Source: Protaetiibacter larvae (GTDB taxonomy: Bacteria > Actinomycetota > Actinomycetes > Actinomycetales > Microbacteriaceae). Taken from it: a DNA stretch of 64,000 nt. The notes below the pieces were generated by a model. That model saw nothing but the letters and a program-made list of their open reading frames with translations. It had not been told where the DNA came from and did no database searches. Location of the stretch: positions 1,922,001 through 1,986,000 of the forward strand of contig NZ_CP043504.1 in assembly GCF_008365275.1 (NCBI RefSeq), given 5' to 3'. Position 1 is the stretch's first letter. Each line of letters begins with the position of its first letter. A program made the position numbers and the translations under genes. Below, piece by piece: positions 17,486-25,072 of the stretch.

Positions 17486-18201
17486 TCCTCACGCCGGTGC
17501 ACCCGGAGCCGGCGGAGCCCATCCGGCTCGGGGAGCCGGATGCCCGGGACCGCTTGCGCGAGCGCTACCGCCGCGCGCCGGGCGCCCACGGCATCCGCGT
17601 CAACCTGATCGCGAGCGTCGACGGCAGCGCCCGGGGTGACGACGGCACCTCCGAGTCGCTCTCCAACCGGGCGGACCGCGCGGTGCTCGGCGCCATCCGG
17701 GCCGAGAGCGATGCCGTGCTCGTCGGCGCCGCGAGCCTGCGCGCCGAAGGCTACCTGCTCCCCCGGACGGCACGACTCGCGGTGCTCACCGCGAGCGGGG
17801 AGTTCGGCTCCGCCCAGGTCGGCGAGGTCACCGACCCCGAGAAGCTGCTCGTGCTCGGCCCCGAGGCGGCCCGCGCCCGCACCGACGCCACGCTCACCAC
17901 ACCGCACCGCTTCATCGCCCTGCCCACGGGCGCGAACGGGCTCGCCGAACTGCCTGCCGCGATCGAGGCGATCGCCGCGGCCGGCGCCCCTGCCATCGTC
18001 TGCGAGGGCGGACCGTCGCTCGCCGCGGCCCTGCTGGATGCGGGACTCGTGGGCGAGCTGTGCCTCTCCACGAGCCCCCGCCTCGTGGGCGGCTCGCTCC
18101 CGGTGCTCGGCGATCGGCGCCGCCCGGCGGTTCCGCTCGAGCTCGCCGGTCTGCTGCTCGACGACGCCGGCGGGCTCTACGCGCGCTGGCTGCTCAGCTG
18201 A
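17482..18201 (+). CDS. RibD C-terminal-like/dihydrofolate reductase family protein (pyrimidine reductase)
   Basis: The 239-residue protein has the RibD reductase fold. RVNLIASVDGSARGDDGTSESLSN binds the substrate. AVLVGAASLRAEGY and the late GAPAIVCEGGPSLAAALLDAGLVGELCLSTSPRLVGG bind NADPH and complete the fold. Such stand-alone reductases act on 5-amino-6-ribosylaminouracil phosphate in riboflavin synthesis or on unknown pterin-like substrates. No riboflavin gene lies nearby, so the substrate is open. The GTG start overlaps the sufE stop. The 3' end overlaps the convergent hydrolase gene by 25 bases. Confidence 0.88.
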   Translation: MILTPVHPEPAEPIRLGEPDARDRLRERYRRAPGAHGIRVNLIASVDGSARGDDGTSESLSNRADRAVLGAIRAESDAVLVGAASLRAEGYLLPRTARLAVLTASGEFGSAQVGEVTDPEKLLVLGPEAARARTDATLTTPHRFIALPTGANGLAELPAAIEAIAAAGAPAIVCEGGPSLAAALLDAGLVGELCLSTSPRLVGGSLPVLGDRRRPAVPLELAGLLLDDAGGLYARWLLS

Positions 18202-19361
18202 TCCAGCCAGTTGCGGATGGCGTCCTCCCACCGCGTGCGGTCGTAGTTCCAGAGCTTCGTGTGGCGGGCGACCGTGAACTCCTCGAAGGTGACGATGTCG
18301 GGGCGCGCCGTCGCGAGGGCGACGGAGGCGGTCGCCGGGACGAACCCGTCGTCGACGCTGTGCAGCAGCAGCACGGGGCGGTCGAGTTCGGCCGCGCGGC
18401 GCACGAAGTCGAGGCGTTCGAGGTCGAGCGGCTCCGCGAGCCCCGTGACGAGACCGCCCCAACGTGAACGGATGAGGGTGTAGACCCCCCAGCGGACCGC
18501 ACCGGGCAGACGGCGCAGGCGCCCCTGGAAGTCGAGGGTCGCGATCCAGTCCACCACCGGCGAGTCGAGCACGACCCCGCTCACGAGCGCGGCGCGCGGC
18601 GATCGGGTGAGCGCCTGGAGCACGGTCGCGCCGCCCATCGACCACCCCATGAGCACGATCTCGCGCGCCCCGCGCGCGATCGCGTACGCCATCGCCGCGT
18701 CCACATCCACCCACTCGCGGTCCCCGAGCGCGTAGCGGTAGTCGGCGCTCCGCGGCGCCTCGCCGTCGTTGCGGTACGAGATGAGCAGGCTGTGGAAGCC
18801 CGCCTCCCGGAACGGGGCGACCGCCCGCAGCGTCTCCGGGCGACGGACGGCCCGCCCGTGCACCTGGATCACCCAGCGCTCCGAGTCGCCGTCGGTCGGC
18901 ACGAACCAGGCGGGCGCGGGGCCGAGCGGGGTCGGCACGGCGACGTTCTCGTAAGGCAGGCCGGCATCCCGCGGGGTGAGCCAGAACCAGCCGCTGAACC
19001 GTCCGCGGGCGGCGTGCGCGAGGTCGCCGAAGTCCACGTCGACGAGTTCGCGGGTCACCCCACCGCGATCGATGCCGAGGATCTGCCCCACGCGGGCATG
19101 CCCCGAATCCCCGGAGAACCAGAAGCTGTACTCGCCCGGGAGCAGGGAGTCCTCGGTCGCGGAGAGGGTGATGCGATGGTTCTCGACATCGAGCCCGAGG
19201 ACGCGGATGTCGTCCTCGCGCCGCGACGGCGGCGTCACGACCGTGCGCGCCACGATCGCGCTGAGCACCGCGATCACGCCCGCGACCAGCACGCCCAGCC
19301 CGAGCAGCCCCCCGGCGATGGCGGCGAGCGGCCGACGTGCGCTCTTCGTCGATGCACCCAC
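18177..19361 (-). CDS. Membrane-anchored alpha/beta hydrolase
   Basis: I chose the GTG at 19361 because it has a GGAGG ribosome-binding site four bases away. Longer open reading towards 19571 would run into the divergent DUF3000 gene. The 394-residue protein has one N-terminal membrane segment (about 10-35), a beta-rich region to about residue 170, and an alpha/beta-hydrolase domain. The nucleophile elbow is GWSMGGATV, with acid LLHSVDDGFVP and histidine VARHTKLWNYD. It is probably a surface-facing serine hydrolase. Family members act on lipids or peptides, and the substrate cannot be predicted. Confidence 0.85.
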   Translation of the reverse strand: MGASTKSARRPLAAIAGGLLGLGVLVAGVIAVLSAIVARTVVTPPSRREDDIRVLGLDVENHRITLSATEDSLLPGEYSFWFSGDSGHARVGQILGIDRGGVTRELVDVDFGDLAHAARGRFSGWFWLTPRDAGLPYENVAVPTPLGPAPAWFVPTDGDSERWVIQVHGRAVRRPETLRAVAPFREAGFHSLLISYRNDGEAPRSADYRYALGDREWVDVDAAMAYAIARGAREIVLMGWSMGGATVLQALTRSPRAALVSGVVLDSPVVDWIATLDFQGRLRRLPGAVRWGVYTLIRSRWGGLVTGLAEPLDLERLDFVRRAAELDRPVLLLHSVDDGFVPATASVALATARPDIVTFEEFTVARHTKLWNYDRTRWEDAIRNWLDQLSSQRA

Positions 19362-19417
19362 GGCGACCTCCGCTCTCCGGGACGGCGTGGCAACGCCGCG
19401 GCCCTCGCTCAGAATCC

Positions 19418-19429
19418 TAGGCTTCTGGG
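19418..19429 (+). promoter_or_regulatory. -10 element TAGGCT of a leaderless promoter, overlapping a divergent -10
   Basis: TAGGCT at 19418-19423 is six bases before the DUF3000 GTG start. On the opposite strand TAGGAT (19414-19419) overlaps it and could serve the divergent hydrolase gene. Confidence 0.55.
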
Positions 19430-20026
19430 GTGGCCACCTCCGCGACCGATTCCGCGCTTCCCGCGCCGTTCCGGCTCGCGGTCGAGTCGATCCGCGCCGC
19501 GCAGCCGCGCCCCGAGACCGAGGTCGTCGAGGTGACGGCGCCCACGGGTCTCGCCCCGCACGCGATCGCACTCGCCGCCGACGTGCGCCCCACCATCCAC
19601 GGAGTCGACTCCCTCCTCGGCACCGGACGTTTCGTGCTGCTCTACGACCCCGAGGAGCCCGACGCCTGGGGCGGCTCGTTCCGGGTCGTCGCCTACGCCC
19701 AGGCCCCGCTCGAGACCGAGATCGGCATCGATCCCTTCATCGCCGACGTGGCGTGGTCGTGGCTCGTCGACGCCCTCGACGCCCGCGGCGCCGAGTACGC
19801 GGCCGCTTCCGGCACCGCCACCAAGGTGCTCTCGACCGGGTTCGGCGAGCTCGCCGGGCAGGGGGATGCGGCGCAGCTCGAACTGCGCGCGTCCTGGTCC
19901 CCCGTCGGCCCCGCGGTCGGCGTGCAGGTCGAGGCCTGGTGCGAGCTGCTGTGCATGCTCGCCGGGCTCCCGCCGTCGGCGGATGCCGTCTCCCTCCTCC
20001 CCCACAGCCGGACGCCGCGTGACTGA
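19430..20026 (+). CDS. DUF3000 family protein
   Basis: The 198-residue protein belongs to DUF3000, an actinobacteria-restricted family almost always found directly before an HRDC-domain RNase D gene, as here. It contains the typical phrases APHAIALAADVRP, GRFVLLYDPEEPDAWGG and EAWCELLCMLAGLPP. There is no signal peptide or membrane segment, so it should be cytoplasmic. The function is unknown. The eight-base overlap with rnd points to translational coupling and a role linked to RNA processing. The start is a GTG at the expected leaderless transcription start. Confidence 0.9.
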   Translation: MATSATDSALPAPFRLAVESIRAAQPRPETEVVEVTAPTGLAPHAIALAADVRPTIHGVDSLLGTGRFVLLYDPEEPDAWGGSFRVVAYAQAPLETEIGIDPFIADVAWSWLVDALDARGAEYAAASGTATKVLSTGFGELAGQGDAAQLELRASWSPVGPAVGVQVEAWCELLCMLAGLPPSADAVSLLPHSRTPRD

Positions 20027-21245
20027 GCACCTCCCCACGACCGCCGACGCCGACCACCCCGAAGTCGAGGTCATCGACACCCGCGAGGGCTACCTCGCCG
20101 CCGTGGATGCCCTCGCCGCAGGGCACGGCCCCTTCGCCGTCGACGCCGAGCGCGCGTCCGGCTTCCGCTACTCCCAGCGCGCGTACCTCATCCAGGTGTA
20201 CCGCCGCGGATCGGGCGTCTTCCTCTTCGACCCGCCCGCCATCGGCTCGTTCGCCGAGCTCGCGGCCGTGATGAGCAACGAGGAGTGGATCCTGCACGCG
20301 GCGAGCCAGGACCTCGCCTGCCTGCGCGAGGTGGGGCTCGACCCGGAGACGGTCTTCGACACCGAGCTCGGCGCCCGACTCGCGGGACTGCCCCGGGTGG
20401 GACTCGCCACCGTGGCCGAGGAGCTGCTGGGCGTGCACCTCGCGAAAGCACATTCCGCCGCCGACTGGTCGACCCGCCCGCTCCCGCAGGACTGGCTCGT
20501 CTACGCGGCCCTCGACGTGGAGCTGCTGCCCGATCTGCGCGATCGCATCGGAGAGCTCCTCGACCAGGCGGGGAAGGGCGAGATCGCACGTCAGGAGTTC
20601 GCCGCCGAGCTCGACAAGGCGCCCGTCGTGCGTCAGGAGCCCTGGCGACGGCTGTCCGGCCTGCACGCGCTCCGCACCCCCCGGCAGCTGGCCATCGCCC
20701 GCGCGCTGTGGGCGGCGCGCGACGAGTTCGCCCAGCAGCAGGACACCGCTCCGGGACGCCTCGTGCCCGATCTCTCGCTCGTCGCCGCGGCGCGCGCGCA
20801 GCCCGCCAGCAAGCGGGAGCTCGCCGCGCTCAAGGACTTCACCGGACGCGCCAGCCGCCGCGAGCTCGACCGCTGGTGGGCCGCCGTCGAGGCCGGTACC
20901 GCGGACCCCGAGCCGCCGTCGGTCCGCGGGACGGGGGACGGCGTGCCCGCGCCGCGTCTGTGGGCGGATCGCAACCCCGACGCCGACCGTCGGCTCAAGA
21001 AGGCCCGGGCCGCGGTCACGGAGCGCGCCGAGCAGCTCGCCATCCCGCTCGAGAACATCCTGACCCCCGACACGCTCCGGCGTCTCGCGTGGGCGCCCCC
21101 CGCCGACCAGTCGCCCGAAGGGATCGATGCCGAACTGGCCAGGCTCGGGGCCCGACCCTGGCAGCGCGCCGAGTTGAGCGGCCTCATCTCGGCCGCCTTT
21201 GTGGAGGCGCGCCAACCCGACGCCGCGGGCTCCCCCGAGGCGTAG
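20019..21245 (+). CDS. rnd: Ribonuclease D with HRDC domain
   Basis: The 408-residue protein has a DEDDy 3'-5' exonuclease domain. The first acidic pair is in FAVDAERASGFRYS, the second Asp in LHAASQDLACLREVG, and the Tyr/Asp pair in WLVYAALDVELLPDL. An HRDC domain follows at about residues 205-285 (LRTPRQLAIARALWAARDEFAQ). RNase D trims the 3' ends of tRNA and other stable RNA precursors, and the HRDC domain binds nucleic acid. The GTG start lies inside the end of the DUF3000 gene (GTGACTGA). Confidence 0.92.
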   Translation: MTEHLPTTADADHPEVEVIDTREGYLAAVDALAAGHGPFAVDAERASGFRYSQRAYLIQVYRRGSGVFLFDPPAIGSFAELAAVMSNEEWILHAASQDLACLREVGLDPETVFDTELGARLAGLPRVGLATVAEELLGVHLAKAHSAADWSTRPLPQDWLVYAALDVELLPDLRDRIGELLDQAGKGEIARQEFAAELDKAPVVRQEPWRRLSGLHALRTPRQLAIARALWAARDEFAQQQDTAPGRLVPDLSLVAAARAQPASKRELAALKDFTGRASRRELDRWWAAVEAGTADPEPPSVRGTGDGVPAPRLWADRNPDADRRLKKARAAVTERAEQLAIPLENILTPDTLRRLAWAPPADQSPEGIDAELARLGARPWQRAELSGLISAAFVEARQPDAAGSPEA

Positions 21246-21253
21246 TAGCTTCC

Positions 21254-21300
21254 GTCGAACGATCCGGCGAGCCCCCAGGGCGCTGCCTAGGATCGTTGAC
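21254..21300 (+). promoter_or_regulatory. Inverted repeat overlapping a -10 upstream of fadA
   Basis: GTCGAACGATCC (21254-21265) and GGATCGTTGAC (21290-21300) pair over 11 bases with a single bulged G. The right arm overlaps TAGGAT (21288-21293), a likely -10 for the fad operon with a leader of about 57 bases. It may be an operator for a fatty-acid-responsive repressor or, alternatively, a hairpin ending rnd transcription. Confidence 0.45.
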
Positions 21301-21356
21301 GAACCCGGATCGGTGCCGTCGCGCCCGGATCCGACCCCAACTGCTGTGGAGGCATC

Positions 21357-22580
21357 GTGGCCCAAGCGCCGTCGACCAATCGCTCGGACGTCGTGTTCGT
21401 GGACGGGGTTCGCACCCCCTTCGGACGCGCCGGAGAGAAGGGTCAGTACTGGAACACCCGCGCCGACGATCTGATCGTCAAGGCCATGATCGGCCTGCTC
21501 GAGCGCAACCCCAACCTGCCCAAGGATCGCGTCGACGATGTCGCGATCGCCGCCACCACGCAGCAGGGCGATCAGGGGCTCACCCTCGGCCGCACCGCGG
21601 CGATCCTCGCGGGCCTCCCGCTCTCCGTGCCGGGCTACGCGATCGACCGGATGTGCGCGGGCGGCATGACGAGCGTCACGACGATCGCCGGGGCGATCGC
21701 CTTCGGCGCCTACGACATCGGCATCGCAGGCGGCGTCGAGCACATGGGGCGCCACCCGATGGGCTTCAACGCCGACCCGAACCCCCGCTTCCTCGCCGAG
21801 AAGCTGGTCTCGCCCGACTCGCTCAACATGGGCAACACGGCGGAACGCCTGCACGACCGCTTCCCCTCCCTCACCAAGGAGCGCTCGGACCGTTTCGGCA
21901 TGCGCAGCCAGCAGAAGGTGGCCGCCGCCTACGCGGCCGGCAAGATCCAGCCCGACCTCATCCCGGTCGCCATCAAGTCGGAGGCCGGATGGGGTCTCGC
22001 CACCCAGGACGAGGGCATGCGCCCCGAGACCACCATGGAGGGTCTCGCCGCCCTCAAGACCCCGTTCCGTCCGCACGGCCGGGTGACGGCAGGCAACGCC
22101 TCGCCGCTCACCGACGGCGCGACCGTCTCGATCATCGCGAGCGAGCAGGCGGCGCGCGAGCTCAACCTGCCCGTCAAGATGCGGATGGTGTCGTTCGGCT
22201 TCGCGGGCGTCGAGCCCGAGGTGATGGGGATCGGGCCGATCCCGTCCACCGAGAAGGCGCTGCGCAAGGCGGGCCTCACGATCGACGACATCGGGCTGTT
22301 CGAGCTCAACGAGGCGTTCGCCGTGCAGGTGCTGAGCTTCCTCGACCACTTCGGCATCGACGACGACGACCCGCGGGTCAACCCCTGGGGCGGCGCGATC
22401 GCGATCGGCCACCCGCTCGCCTCCTCGGGCGTGCGCCTCATGATCCAGCTCGCCCGCCAGTTCGAGGAGCACCCCGAGGTGCGCTACGGCCTCACCGCCA
22501 TGTGCGTGGGCCTCGGCCAGGGCGGCTCGGTCATCTGGGAGAACCCGCACTTCCGCGGCGCGGGCAAGGGAGGCAAGTGA
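21357..22580 (+). CDS. fadA: Acetyl-CoA acyltransferase (thiolase)
   Basis: The 407-residue thiolase catalyses the last step of beta-oxidation, cleaving 3-ketoacyl-CoA with CoA. Cys100 in DRMCAGGMTSV is the acyl-accepting nucleophile. The His in NEAFAVQ, the GHPLASSG loop and the late AMCVGLGQGG cysteine complete the active site. The GTG start is preceded by a good GGAGG. The multifunctional FadB-like gene starts three bases after the stop, so the two form the fadA-fadB trifunctional operon found in actinobacteria. Confidence 0.95.
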   Translation: MAQAPSTNRSDVVFVDGVRTPFGRAGEKGQYWNTRADDLIVKAMIGLLERNPNLPKDRVDDVAIAATTQQGDQGLTLGRTAAILAGLPLSVPGYAIDRMCAGGMTSVTTIAGAIAFGAYDIGIAGGVEHMGRHPMGFNADPNPRFLAEKLVSPDSLNMGNTAERLHDRFPSLTKERSDRFGMRSQQKVAAAYAAGKIQPDLIPVAIKSEAGWGLATQDEGMRPETTMEGLAALKTPFRPHGRVTAGNASPLTDGATVSIIASEQAARELNLPVKMRMVSFGFAGVEPEVMGIGPIPSTEKALRKAGLTIDDIGLFELNEAFAVQVLSFLDHFGIDDDDPRVNPWGGAIAIGHPLASSGVRLMIQLARQFEEHPEVRYGLTAMCVGLGQGGSVIWENPHFRGAGKGGK

Positions 22581-22582
22581 AC

Positions 22583-24739
22583 ATGAGCGCACTGCCCGAC
22601 TACAGCGGCTCCGACTTCGGCAAGCTGCTCGCCCTCGACCCCGACGAGGTGATCACGCACTCCTTCGTGCGCGACATCACCCTCCCGAGCGGCAAGCGAC
22701 TCGCTCTGCTCACGCTCGACAACGGCCGCGACCACACCCGTCCGAACACCCTCGGCCCGCTCACCATGAGCGAGCTCGGGGAACGGCTCGACGAGCTCGC
22801 GGCCCGCGCTGCCGCGGCGGAGATCGATGGGGTCGCGATCACCGGCAAGCCGTTCATCCTCGCGGCCGGCGCCGACCTCTCGAAGGTCGGCGAGATCCCG
22901 GACCGCGAGACCGGTCTGCTCATGGCGCAGCTGGGGCACAAGGTGCTCGGCAAGCTCGGCGAACTGGGTGTGCCGTCGTTCGTGTTCATCAACGGCCTCG
23001 CCCTCGGCGGCGGCACCGAGATCGCCCTCAACGCCGACTACCGCACGATCGACTCCTCGGTGCCGGCGCTCGCGCTGCCCGAGGTGTTCCTCGGCATCAT
23101 CCCCGGTTGGGGCGGCGCCTGGCTGCTGCCGAACCTCATCGGCATCGAGAACGCGCTCGAGGTGATCATCTCGAACCCGCTCAAGAACAACCGGATGCTC
23201 AAGGGGCCGCAGGCCTTCGAGCTCGGCATCGCGGACGCCATGTTCGGCCCCGCGAACTTCCTCGAGGACTCGCTGCGCTGGGCAGACGGCGTGCTCACCG
23301 GCGCGATCAAGGTCAAGCGCAAGAACGAGCCCGGCAAGCTCGAACGGCTCACCAAGTGGGACATCGCGATCGGCATCGCCGAGAAGACCCTCAAGAGCCG
23401 GATCGGCCAGGTCGCCAAGAGCCCCTACAAGGCGCTCGAGCTGCTCAAGGCGGCGAAGAACACCGACAAGAGGACGGGATTCCTCGCCGAGGACGCCGCC
23501 CTCGCCGAGCTCATCGCGGGCGACCAGTTCCGGGCATCCATCTACGCCTTCAACCTCGTGCAGAAGCGCGCCAAGCGCCCCGCGGGGGCCCCCGACAAGG
23601 AGCTCGCGCAGAAGGTCACCCAGGTGGGCGTGATCGGCGCGGGGCTCATGGCGAGCCAGTTCGCGCTGCTGTTCGTGCGGCGCCTCCAGGTGCCGGTCGT
23701 CATCACCGACCTCGACCAGTCGCGTGTCGACAAGGGTCTCGCCTACATCCACGGCGAGATCGCCGAGCTGCTCGCCAAGGGCCGCATCGACTCCGACGAG
23801 GCCAACCGCCTCACGGCGCTCGTCACCGGCACGACCGACAAGGCCGACTTCGCCGACTGCGACTGGGTCATCGAGGCGGTCTTCGAGGAGCTGGGGGTGA
23901 AGCAGGACGTCTTCGCCGACGTCGAGCAGTACATCTCCCCCGAGGCGATCCTCGCCACGAACACCTCCTCGCTCTCGGTGGAGCAGATCGGCGCGAAGCT
24001 CAAGAACCCGGAGCGGCTCGTCGGGTTCCACTTCTTCAACCCGGTCGCCGTCATGCCGCTCATCGAGGTGGTCCGCACCTCGAAGACAACGGACGCCGCG
24101 CTCTCGACCGCCATGGTCACGGCCGCGAAGCTGCGCAAGAACGCCATCATCACGCGCGACACCCCCGGTTTCGTGGTGAACCGCGTGCTCGCCAAGGTGC
24201 TCGGCGAGGCCATGCACGGCGTCGAGCAGGGCATGTCGTTCGAGGATGTCGTGGAGGCCGCCCGCCCCTTCGGCCTGCCGATGGACCCCTTCGTGCTGCT
24301 CGACCTCGTGGGCCTCAAGGTGGGTGCGCACGTGCTCGACACCCACCACTCCGCCTTCCCGGAGCGCTTCTTCGACAGCCCCGCGCTGCACGAGCTGGCC
24401 GAGTACGGTGCGATCTTCGAGAAGGACTCCGCCGGCAAGATCAAGGGATACGACAAGAAGGCGCTCGCGATCGTCGCCGCGCACCGCCCGTCCGGCGCCG
24501 TCGCGCTGACGCCGGAGCAACTGCGCACCCGGCTCGAGGACGGCCTCGCCGACGAGATCCACCGGATGCTCGAGGACGGCGTGGTCGCCGCCGCGGAGGA
24601 CATCGACCTCGGCATGATCCTCGGTGCCGGATGGCCGTTCCAGATGGGCGGCGTGACCCCCTACCTCGACCGGGTCGGCGCGAGCGAGCGAGCCTTCGGC
24701 GACACCTTCCACCACCCGCCGATCCGCGGCGTGCAGTAG
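22583..24739 (+). CDS. fadB: Fatty-acid oxidation complex alpha subunit (enoyl-CoA hydratase/3-hydroxyacyl-CoA dehydrogenase)
   Basis: The 718-residue bifunctional protein has a crotonase domain (about 1-200) with the oxyanion-hole sequences ITGKPFILAAGADLSKVGEI and NGLALGGGTEIALNADY and the catalytic-glutamate region LPEVFLGIIPGWGGAWLLP. A Rossmann NAD-binding domain from about residue 345 (VGVIGAGLMASQFALLF) and a 3-hydroxyacyl-CoA dehydrogenase C-terminal domain (HFFNPVAVMPLIEVV, then GFVVNRVL) follow. It hydrates and then oxidises fatty acyl intermediates, handing them to the FadA thiolase. The ATG at 22583 fits the GGGAGG ribosome-binding site better than a GTG six bases earlier. Confidence 0.95.
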   Translation: MSALPDYSGSDFGKLLALDPDEVITHSFVRDITLPSGKRLALLTLDNGRDHTRPNTLGPLTMSELGERLDELAARAAAAEIDGVAITGKPFILAAGADLSKVGEIPDRETGLLMAQLGHKVLGKLGELGVPSFVFINGLALGGGTEIALNADYRTIDSSVPALALPEVFLGIIPGWGGAWLLPNLIGIENALEVIISNPLKNNRMLKGPQAFELGIADAMFGPANFLEDSLRWADGVLTGAIKVKRKNEPGKLERLTKWDIAIGIAEKTLKSRIGQVAKSPYKALELLKAAKNTDKRTGFLAEDAALAELIAGDQFRASIYAFNLVQKRAKRPAGAPDKELAQKVTQVGVIGAGLMASQFALLFVRRLQVPVVITDLDQSRVDKGLAYIHGEIAELLAKGRIDSDEANRLTALVTGTTDKADFADCDWVIEAVFEELGVKQDVFADVEQYISPEAILATNTSSLSVEQIGAKLKNPERLVGFHFFNPVAVMPLIEVVRTSKTTDAALSTAMVTAAKLRKNAIITRDTPGFVVNRVLAKVLGEAMHGVEQGMSFEDVVEAARPFGLPMDPFVLLDLVGLKVGAHVLDTHHSAFPERFFDSPALHELAEYGAIFEKDSAGKIKGYDKKALAIVAAHRPSGAVALTPEQLRTRLEDGLADEIHRMLEDGVVAAAEDIDLGMILGAGWPFQMGGVTPYLDRVGASERAFGDTFHHPPIRGVQ

Positions 24740-24752
24740 CCGGCGCACCCCG

Positions 24753-24808
24753 CTGAGGTAGGCCGTCCGGAAATAGGGATATCTCCCGATCCGGGCGGCC
24801 TACCTCAG
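24753..24808 (+). terminator. Large hairpin after the fad operon
   Basis: Arms of 18 bases (24753-24770 and 24791-24808, one mismatch that becomes a G-U pair in RNA) enclose a loop that itself contains GGGA-TATC-TCCC. It lies 13 bases after the fadB stop. No T-run follows, which is common in actinobacteria. It probably ends the fad transcript, but it may also belong to a family of intergenic inverted repeats in this genome. Confidence 0.6.
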
Positions 24809-24824
24809 TGCGGATGCTGGCTGC

Positions 24825-25019
24825 ATGGACATCTTCACCGACTACCGCACCTCGCTTCTGACCCCGCGCGAGGACGAGCTCGCCCGCGCGGCGGAGCGCG
24901 CCCGGCTCGCGGCCGAGCGTGCGCCGCGCCCGACCCGCCGCCGGCGTCGTCCGAGCATCCTGCGTCGCCTCCGGCACGTGCTCGGTCGTCGCCTCGCGCC
25001 GCATGCGGTGACCCGCTGA
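24825..25019 (+). CDS. Small basic hypothetical protein
   Basis: An ATG at 24825 opens a 64-residue frame. The first half is amphipathic and charged (TPREDELARAAERARLAAE) and looks helical. The second half is Arg-rich (T-R-R-R-R-R-P, then R-R-L-R-H-V-L-G-R-R), so the protein would be strongly basic and could bind nucleic acid or membranes. There is no Shine-Dalgarno sequence, but GATGCT stands six bases before the ATG, matching the leaderless spacing seen elsewhere. No family is recognised. It lies between the fad hairpin and the LAL regulator. Confidence 0.5.
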   Translation: MDIFTDYRTSLLTPREDELARAAERARLAAERAPRPTRRRRRPSILRRLRHVLGRRLAPHAVTR

Positions 25020-25072
25020 GCGCGGTCGACGCGGTCCGACGCGAGGTCGGTGCCGGGTGGGACGATGGGGGC

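Noticed and set aside
18177-19571. Longer hydrolase reading from 19571
   Set aside because: It would read through the divergent promoter and into DUF3000, and the GTG at 19361 has a clear GGAGG.
19737-22592. 951-codon minus-strand frame opposite rnd and fadA
   Set aside because: Composition is typical of antisense shadow frames in GC-rich genes, and both plus-strand genes have full family signatures.
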